From Gibbula magus (Eukaryota > Mollusca > Gastropoda > Trochida > Trochidae), in NCBI GenBank assembly GCA_936450465.1, contig OW388296.1, positions 47,815,750 to 47,879,749 of the forward strand: a stretch of DNA of 64,000 nt, written 5' to 3'. Position 1 is the stretch's first letter; each line of letters starts with the position of its first letter. The notes beneath the pieces were generated by a model, which searched no databases, had not been told where the DNA came from, and saw only the letters and a list, made by a program, of their open reading frames with translations. The position numbers and the translations under genes were made by a program. Below, piece by piece: positions 1-9,400 of the stretch.

Positions 1-494
1 GTCTTGTATTCCGCGCTTTCTTCCTTTGTCTTAAATTCTGAAATTTGTAATTGCAAATGTTTGAATCACATGGAATTTTTAAACCTTGCACAAATGACAT
101 CGTTGATTATCTTTAAGGGTGCAAATGTTGAAATCTTTTACTTCCTGAGAGATTGATAATTAAATGTATTTTAGAAGATAAATCTAAAACTATACTCCGA
201 TTTTTGTCACAGCCTGGTGGTGGTGTGATAAGCTGTTGGTACAGTCAGTGCTGGCGATTGTTGCCTTATTCTGAGCGTGTGAGTTCGAATCCCACAAGGG
301 ACTCGGGCCGAAAAAGTACATGAATTTGTACTATTGAAAGTAGTGTTATCCCAAATGTAACCATGTTATATTTGTTCACTATCTAAATGACATGTATTTT
401 AATACTTACTATTACCATTACCGGTACAGTGTATTTTTAGACAAATAGATATTTCACTTAGGTATTTTTCGACATATATTCTGACTGGATCTAC
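1..494. other. Intron sequence of DD3-3a beyond its fifth visible exon
   Basis: This stretch follows the splice donor GTAGAT at 494-489 (minus strand). Apart from the SINE at 213-370 it is AT-rich with nothing recognisable, and no further DD3-3 exon is visible before the left edge. Confidence 0.6.
213..370 (+). repeat. tRNA-derived SINE, family S1
   Basis: The unit has a tRNA-like head (AAGCTGTTGGTACAGTCAGT, then the B-box-like GAGTTCGAATCCCA) and a body with CTCGGGCCGAAAAAGTAC and TAGTGTTATCCCAAATGTAA. The same unit recurs at 36235-36421 and, 5'-truncated, at 32636-32745, which establishes it as dispersed repeat DNA. Confidence 0.75.
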
Positions 495-3400
495 CTGGTC
501 TGCAGTAAAGAGGCCTTCATTTCTGTTTCTCCTGCGGCAGTTGTCGTAGTAGTAGTAATCTTCATGCATGCCGTACGTGATATCTGAATTACAGTCGTTG
601 TTTTCACAGTTGACAGGATCATCGGGAATTGTTCTGTGAAAATAGGGAAGAAACTGTAAGATTAACGATAAAAATTGCTAGCCATGTTGTGCATGTTAAT
701 TCCCTCAGTGTGCTGATTAATGTGATATCTCTAGGTAATTTTGGTTGTGTTGACTTTCACTCATCATTTCAGGGAAGCCGTAACAACCTTGTTTCATCAA
801 TAGAAGTAGGTATATACACCTCAATAATATACAAATTTACTTCATGAAATGTGCATACAATGCCAAAATGATGAAAAACAAGAAGATAAGAATACATTTG
901 TGTTGAACAGCAATGAACGAGCTCATAGAGTTCTACAACACTAATATTGTCCATAATTTTATTAATCAATGTCACAGAAACACACTGGAAAAAGACTATC
1001 ATAATTTATAAGTTATTTCATATGTCATGTTCATAATCATGGTATTTATTTTAAGAAAACTGAGAAACTTAATCGACTAAACTAATTCTCTTGATAAAAT
1101 CATTTGTTATAAAAATTGCTGTCATGCTATTACAAACATGTTTATTTAGTGTTGTGTCTTGTTTAAGTTTGTACTAGAGAAGTAATCATATAGGCATAAT
1201 ACCTGTTTACCAATATGATGAATCCATTTGTTTTTTCTTGAATAAATATTATTCACACCTTTCTGCTTCATCAAATTTTAATTCTACATTAACAAACCAT
1301 AAGAAATTGAAAATAAACAATTACTCTCAAAACTATTTCAGAAGAAACTACCCTGGCAAATCAGATTTTTACTTTTGAATATTAACATTCACAAAATCAC
1401 AACCACACTCACCCCGTACTCATAATCCCATTATATTGTTTAAAAACACAGAGCTGAAAGAGAGGCTTAATGACTGTCGATACATCCTTCTCAGGGGATA
1501 ATATACATATCTTACCTGTTATTTAACCATCATCAACCATCAAAGACTTAACGTCCTTGTTAATCAATCTCTAGGTGTTAGCAAGGTGTGCTGTTAAGTG
1601 TTATGTAAACATTCTGTGCTTGTTATAATGTGATTTACCTTGTCACCTAGATTAGGGATTAGGATTAACTTGATAATCCAGTCAGGCTAAATCTCCCTTC
1701 TCATGATATGTAAACAAATATGCAAACATCCTCCTTTATCAAATGGACTGGTAATTCTATACTGATTTCATGTTAGTAAGACATTGTATTCATTGGTCCA
1801 ATCAACAAAGTGTAAAAAAGCTATTAAACTTTAATTGGTTCCTGTTTGGATAAATGTCCACTTTCACCGATTGGCCCATACCACCATTGTAAAATAAATA
1901 TCTGATCTTGATTGGCTGTTTATCAATGTGAGAAGGTGTTATTCATGGAACTTCATTAAAATGGTCAGAGCATCAACTGAGACATTGTAATGTTGTGTTA
2001 GCCCATAAGTATCACACTGACTTTGATCCATCGATGTTGTGAGATCACACAGTGAGAAGGAAACTCAACGGTACATATACCAGCCAGCCGGCAAAATATT
2101 TCAGTACAACACTATCGACCTTGAATCAACCATGGATTGCAATCTGGATATGATCGAACTCGACCAAATTTCTTCATCTCTTCGAGATCTTTATCTCAGT
2201 TCCTCTGACACAGACTTGACCTTTGATTCCAGTGATGGCAGTTTCTCCAAGGATGACCTCACCACTCAACTTGACCCTGACCAGCTTCACGAAGTTGCTT
2301 CATCTTGGTGCGACCCAGACTCCACAACCGACATAGACTTTGAACTCACAGAGGAACTCATTGCCAAGATAGAGCTGTACCAGATTCTGCTGCAGATCCT
2401 ACAACCGGAATCCATCGCCCAGCTACAGGATATCATCCCAGCGATCCACCTGGACGGAAACTGCTCGGGGAGCAACACCTACAAGTTCCAACTGAGTGGA
2501 GTGAAGAAGAGTGGCCATGCGGTGCCAGACCTGTGTCTCCTCAGACAGAACTTGAGGATCGTCCGTGAATACCTCCTGTTCATCGGAACCCTGTCAGCAG
2601 AAGAGGGTGATACTACTGCCTTCTTCCAGATGGGCGAGCTCGTGACGGACATTCAGAGGGACCTCGATCTCACAGTCAGGAGTCCCTGCACCTGCCCTCA
2701 GTCAGACCTCCAGGATCTCTGTTCAGAGGAGGAATACGTCCAGGAACTACTTTCGTCTGGCTCCGAGGACAGCTCAAGGATCATGCAGTTGTTGGAGGAG
2801 GAACTACTCACTGTGGACGCACCCCTTGGAACTGACTTGGAATCTAGATCAAATGGCCCTGACTTTCATCATCGAGGATTAGCAGACCGTTTGGACAACT
2901 GTCACTGTGACCTGTGTGTGCAGAGACGGAGGGAGGATTGCATGCAGCAGCTGCAGAACCCGGAGAGTGACCTTCACCTTGTCTGGCAGGCGTTCTTCAG
3001 TGTTCAGAGCTTCCTTGAGGAAAATGCGTTCAGCAGAGACTTATCTCCCCTTCATTACATTGAACAGCGTCTCTCCCGGTTAACTCACTTCGAGCTCATG
3101 GACTTTTTCTATGCAGAGTTTGGATATCACTGCCACAGTCATCTGTACGAGTGCCCATGCAAGGAGACGATGTGATGGCTTGTGACATTTATTTATTGAC
3201 ATTTTGTCAACTGTACTGTTTTCATTGACATTTCATAAAACTACTGTATTTATGGACCACTCGTAAACATTTTCTGTGCTGATTTGTGCATGACACTGGT
3301 GACTAGTCAAACTGGTGTTTTCAGTTGCTTATTTAAAGCAAATGTTTGTCAAAGCTTTGAATGAACAGCAATGAATTTATTTGTATATATGACACATTGT

Positions 3401-6400
3401 TAAATCATATTTAACAAATGTTTTTCAATGGAATTAAAACAACGTAAGTGCAAATTATTCTCGTTATTTTATTCTTTACTCTTTGTTTCTTATTTCTTTA
3501 GCTTGAAATTTTTCAGTGTCAGAAGAAATCAGTCACCCAAAGAGAACTGACAACTGATGTAGCTCTAAATATTATTCATAACGGTACACACACAAAGGTA
3601 CACACAACGCCAGTTAAAACACTCCTTCTTATTGATAGGATTCACCCTCCGTAAAGATAGGACAATTTATACGCTTTTACCTACTGCCACCTGTTTATAC
3701 CTGATTAGAACGTAAGATAGTCCCTCAAGTACACTGATACTAAAATGGAGCATTTTGTGTGACGCAATCCAATCTTAAAAGCTGCCACTACCCCCACACC
3801 CACTGAAAGCATTTTCCAGGACTGGAAAAGTGCACCCCCCAACTCAAAGCTGTATCCGTCCCTGAGAAGACTACACCATACAGTGGTATTACCAGTATAG
3901 GGGTGTATTCATATCACATTCTGTAAAAGCCAGAGATCACTGAGAGCTTCAGCTTGAGGGCTGATAGTGGTTGACGGCTGATACAGGATGTGATATGAAA
4001 ACATATCTACTTTGTTTATCAGACAGACAGACAGATATTATTTGTAAAGGTGGCCATGAGGCCAATAGTACATGTGTAAAATGATGGTATAACACGTTTG
4101 TGCAACCTGTACAATAATATTGACATCGATAAATACTCGGTTACAATTAACAAGATGTTCGTAACTTAAATATGTGGTACTTTGTTTATCATATTTTTAT
4201 CAAAGGATCTAGCTTGAAGATCGATATGGTACAGGTTATTTGCCCTTTGGACAACTTATACAGGGTGTTCTATCATTTATGCAAAATGTCTATAATAAGT
4301 AAGTACTGTATACCCTGGTTATAATGCCATCGTTTGACTAGGAAAATATATGGCATTATCCAGTGTGGCATCATAAATAGTGTATAGGATAGGATTTAAT
4401 AACCCAATATGTATAGATTCATGAGCGTGTGGAATACTATAAAACTACTTTAATTTCTCAAAATTCTTTGTACTCACTTAGTAGTTGCTCCATCGCGCAC
4501 ATCTTCCCCGCACATGTACTGCAGTATCAACTCACAGTGACTGTTCTTGTCATGACACGAGTGCTGGTTCGTCCTGATTTTATGACGAAGATCAAAAATA
4601 CTTGTATTAACCACGGACAGTAGTGACAAATAGAAGTGTATGAAATAACAGTCTGATTAAAATTGACGGTTACCGAGTAATAAAAATTGCAAAATAGTGA
4701 TACTAACGGGATACGACCTCATATCGTTCAGGGGTTTCCTTGCAAAAACGTCTGATAACAGCCCATAGGCTTGCATGTTATGAAGCAATTTAGTTAATCA
4801 ATCACAAGACCTCCAACAAAAGCTTTCGTTGCAAGAAGCTAGGGGCAGATACCTAACACCTATCATTTCAATTGTTCAGAATGCTTTCACAACAGCGACA
4901 GTTCAAAAACTACAATGTGATTGGTCAGCTTCTTGACTGGGCTTTGTCTGCACTAAACTGGTACTGAACACATGCCTATACATGGTGTCCTCAGACAAGG
5001 AATCTATAGAACCAGTTCGTACCCCGGTTGATGCATTATTTTGCAAATTTTATTCCTCAGAACAAGGTCAATTTCAATTAGACTTTATGAAATAAGGTCT
5101 GTCCGACAGCCTTTGGATTTAGGCTGGTAAATTACTGAGGATTTCAACAATTTAACTAAATAAAATTTGTGGTTTGGTCAAGACTCCTGAATCAATGCAG
5201 TTACGGGATCACATTTTTGGTTTTCTCATATGAATTTTGCTAGTAATATATTCAAAGATGTAATGGGCTAGCTAGTGATTACATTTCATCCAGGGCATGT
5301 ACTAATTAAAAGCCTAACCCTTGTGAATTGCAAATTCTGCCTGTGTGGAAATAGTCAAGAACTGATTGAAGCATACATAAAATATTAAAACTTTAAATAT
5401 TTGTCGAAATTATTGGTTATATATCTAACAATTAAAAATCTAATAATATACTGACCACTCAACGTTGAGGGTTGACCCCTGGTAGTAGAACAATGACCCT
5501 ACATTGTAGCCTCCTCGAGCATTGTTCTGTGAGTCAAACATTCTGAAACAAAGTTATATATTTACTTACACTAAACATTATCTTGCAACCATCAAGGTAA
5601 TCATCATATGATAGACAATATCTAATTTTTAAATGTGAAATTGTCATAAATAGTTGTCATTTATTAAAACTTTCATCTTAAAAGGCACGGTGGCATGTTT
5701 TTTGACATTTTTTAATATATTCAAATTTTGCATTTATAATGAAAATTTATGCAGTACATTGTTTATCTTTACTTAGGAGGGTAAAACAGCCTATCAAATG
5801 AAGAAAATTGTGAAAGTTGTAGAAAATGGTGTTGCATATAAAACAAAAATTGCTAGCAGCCATTTTATTGTGAACACCTTTTAATAATTGAAAGATTTGA
5901 GAAGGATCCTTGTTGCTTAACCAAGTCATAAGCACTTGTTTTAGAACTCTAAATATTGATTATTGAGGATTGTTTTGCAATTTGTAATATTTCTTTTCCA
6001 TTTTGTGAATCTCTTTATTTCCATCAGAACCGTGCTATAGCCCCATTATTTTCCACACCAAATCTAGCAAATGATGTCCCCACCTCCCCTGGGAGTAAGC
6101 AAACTAAATTTGTTTGTCAATTGGACCTCATCTTCTTCACAACGTCACAGGCCTAACGAAAAGATTTCCATATCTTCTGCTTCCGCCCTTGATCTCAACC
6201 CTCGCATTTTCAGTGCTAAGATTTTAACGTACTGCAGGCTAATCGAATAAGCCAATCAGAAGACAGTTGTATTGCCTCTGTGACTGTGTTGATCGTCGCT
6301 TATTTTGAATTGGTTCCGAATGTAAACAGCGATTTCATTGGCTGTATGTTAGCAGATGGTAAGGGACGTAACTCGTGATCACAATGGGTGTCGCTGATTC

Positions 6401-9400
6401 ACCACTTCTGGCTTGGTTGAAGGCAAGGTAAAAAATGGAGAGATCTCGATACATTTTCACCTTGCCGTGGGAAGATGATTGGACCTCTATCATAAGGTTT
6501 GGTTATTCACTTTTAAGCAATTTGCTTGGTCTTTTGATGAATCGCTGTTGAGATAATATCAAAGTTAACAAGATGAGGAGGAGGAGATATAACCCAAATG
6601 AGAATTTCACAAGATGTAAAATGAATTGACAGGTCTATACATTTCAACAACAAGATTTAGCCAGATTTATGTTGGGTTTTTTTTACACGAGAGAGAATAT
6701 GGATTCACGAGATGGGAAAGGTAAGACTAGGTGACATGTATGTTGACTGAATAGAATTGTTTTATTTCAATGGAAGCATGCCATGTAGATAGAGCTATTA
6801 ACATCGTAACAATGTTTTGCATAAACACTGTGACAATGTTATGTAAACAGTATTACCCGTACCTTTTTGCATTCGTTCTTGCTCGTTTGTCTTCATCTAG
6901 ACGATTATTGCTCCCTCTGGAAAAAAAATTACTGATTAGTCTCTGATAATAAGTTCATTCTCACTGAAATGAACGTCACACATATTTCTATCAAAAAGAT
7001 TATGTCAAATATTTGTATTTATTAAAAAGATATCAACAACAAAATTCAAACTCTCTGTGTAATCTGTTTTACTCAGATTAGATTCAATATGCTACAACTA
7101 TCATTTGTTCCCATGGTGACACAATGGCTGATCCAGAAATTTTGAAAGAGGGGGAGGGGGTTCACACATGAGAAGGGGGTTCACTTTTGGCGTCCATCAA
7201 ATTTACATGGAAACATTTTCAAAAGGGGGTTTCGAGTCCCCTGAATCTCCACCTCTGGGTCCGTTACTGGTGACAGGTTTCACCTCAATGTATATCCCAA
7301 TGATGTTGCAGACTTTCTTCTTGTATACACAATGTCAATATTGTAATAATGAGTCTTAAAGGTACATCCATTGTGTTTCATAAAATTTTATTTGGCTTTA
7401 ATACGTTCCAACACATCATATGTGCTGTTTACAACACAAATAAATTCACTTAGCTTGCATATTCATCCCCAATCGCCAAACATATCATAATTACTATTTT
7501 CCAATTAAAATCGAGTAACATCATTATGCATATGTAGAAACCGAAAGTGAAAATACTATTTACATGCACAGTAGTTATATGACCTATTGAACATTATCAA
7601 CTCAAATTTGTTATTTTGTCTGGTGTAAATAAGATTCCAAAATTACGTTTGACTCATTGGCGCGCGCCACACGCAGTGCATTGTCCGGTTTTCGATCAGA
7701 AATCACTACTTTTACCTTCATATCGTCAATATACTAGGTCGAGTATCATTAAAATGGTTGTTTTCGGTAACTGTTGGTACTTCTCGATAAAATAAGACCA
7801 TTTATAACGTTTGTCATATTTGACCCCCAACAACACAATGGATGTACCTTTAAGTCCTTGTTACAAAAGTAAAGCCCATCTTCATATATTTCAATATCAC
7901 TTATATGATAGAATTTCATAATTAACTATGAACATGACATCTTTACTATTTGAAGACTAAAATGGAAATGAAAAACTATAAAAGTCGCCAATCAGAAATC
8001 ATTTTGTTAGTTTTGATGTAAATACATAATTCAAATCACAAATTTAGCGTATTGAAACCTGTGGTCACAAATATACCTATAAATATGGAATCTGAGTGGC
8101 AGATCAAGAAATTTTGGATCCATCAAATTTACAGGCAAAAATTTCTAAAAGGGTTTTGGGTTGGGGTGGGTTGGGTTGGGGAGTCGAACCCCCTCTGTAT
8201 CCTCCACTGTGGAATTAATAACAAATGAAGTACTTAAAGTTTAAACAGACATTCAGTATTTTTCATAATAATTTATTTGGCTTTGATACATGCCAAAATA
8301 CCATATGTGCCGCTTTCAATTCCAGTACCAACTCAACCTGCATATTCATCCCCAGTTTGTCGATTATATGATAATTACATCCCATTTACAGTAGTTAAAT
8401 TATTAAACATTGCCAACCCAATATTTTTTTGTCTGTTGTAGATAAGTTTCAAAAATAATGGTTGACTAATTGACCCACAGCAGATGTGGTGCCTTGTGTG
8501 GTTTTCGGTCAGAAAGATACTACTTTCATCTTTATATTGTTGGAATGATGAAATGACTAGCACTAAAACAACAATTTTCAGCATATGTCAGTACTTCTTG
8601 ATAAAATCAATCCATTTATAACATTTGACATAAATGTGACTCCACAGACAGACTGAATGTCCCTTTACTGACCGACAGACTGGCATTATTTCTGAGTCAC
8701 TGGCTTTGATCATGCTGTTAGCTAATTTTTTTACCATGAAAGTCTTTGTTGGGTAAATACAAACATTATGAGATAATCTCGATATCAAATAGGATTACTA
8801 CAACAGATCAAAAGGATAAACAGACTAAGTTATGTATATATATACATTATACAGTCAATCCCGCGATAGTCCAGCCACTGATAATCCGAATCTCGCAGTG
8901 TCCGAACGGTAGCAAGCTGTAACCAAACTAATCCCTATATAAACTCATTAAATGTTGATTCGTTAATCTGTTGATTCCATTTCTGAATCCAAACGCCAAT
9001 TAGCCATAACGAATTAGTTAATTACCGATTTTTCTGCTTCATTAATCCGATGGTTCATCAAAAGCGTTCGGCTAATCCCCTTGACAAGCGATCATCACAC
9101 TGATTGGATCGGTAAACTTCAATGACAGTGGATTGACATGGAGTTGAACATGTCAGTAGTTTGTGATTTTAATAAATTGTAATGTCATTAATTTGTGATT
9201 GCAATAAATGGAAATTTCTCATTTTGTGTCATAGTTATAAATATCTTATTCTAGTATATCAAACTCATTTGATATTCGCAATACGCTCTCGTCTGTCTGT
9301 AGATTCAAAGGGAATCAACTCATCTCGTTTGTTTCATTTCAGTAGTCCGAACATTTCACTATCCAAACGTTTTTGATGAAAAACGGAAGCGTTCGGATTA

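Noticed and set aside
1381..1440. A DD3-3a exon containing QYNGIM before a GTGAGT donor
   Set aside because: The true exon with EWTNQH and LQYMC was found at 4573-4478 and joins both neighbours in phase, leaving no room for another.
2039..2131. An upstream extension of the intronless gene starting at GTG 2039
   Set aside because: Metazoan genes rarely use GTG starts, and the first ATG (2132) has a strong context.
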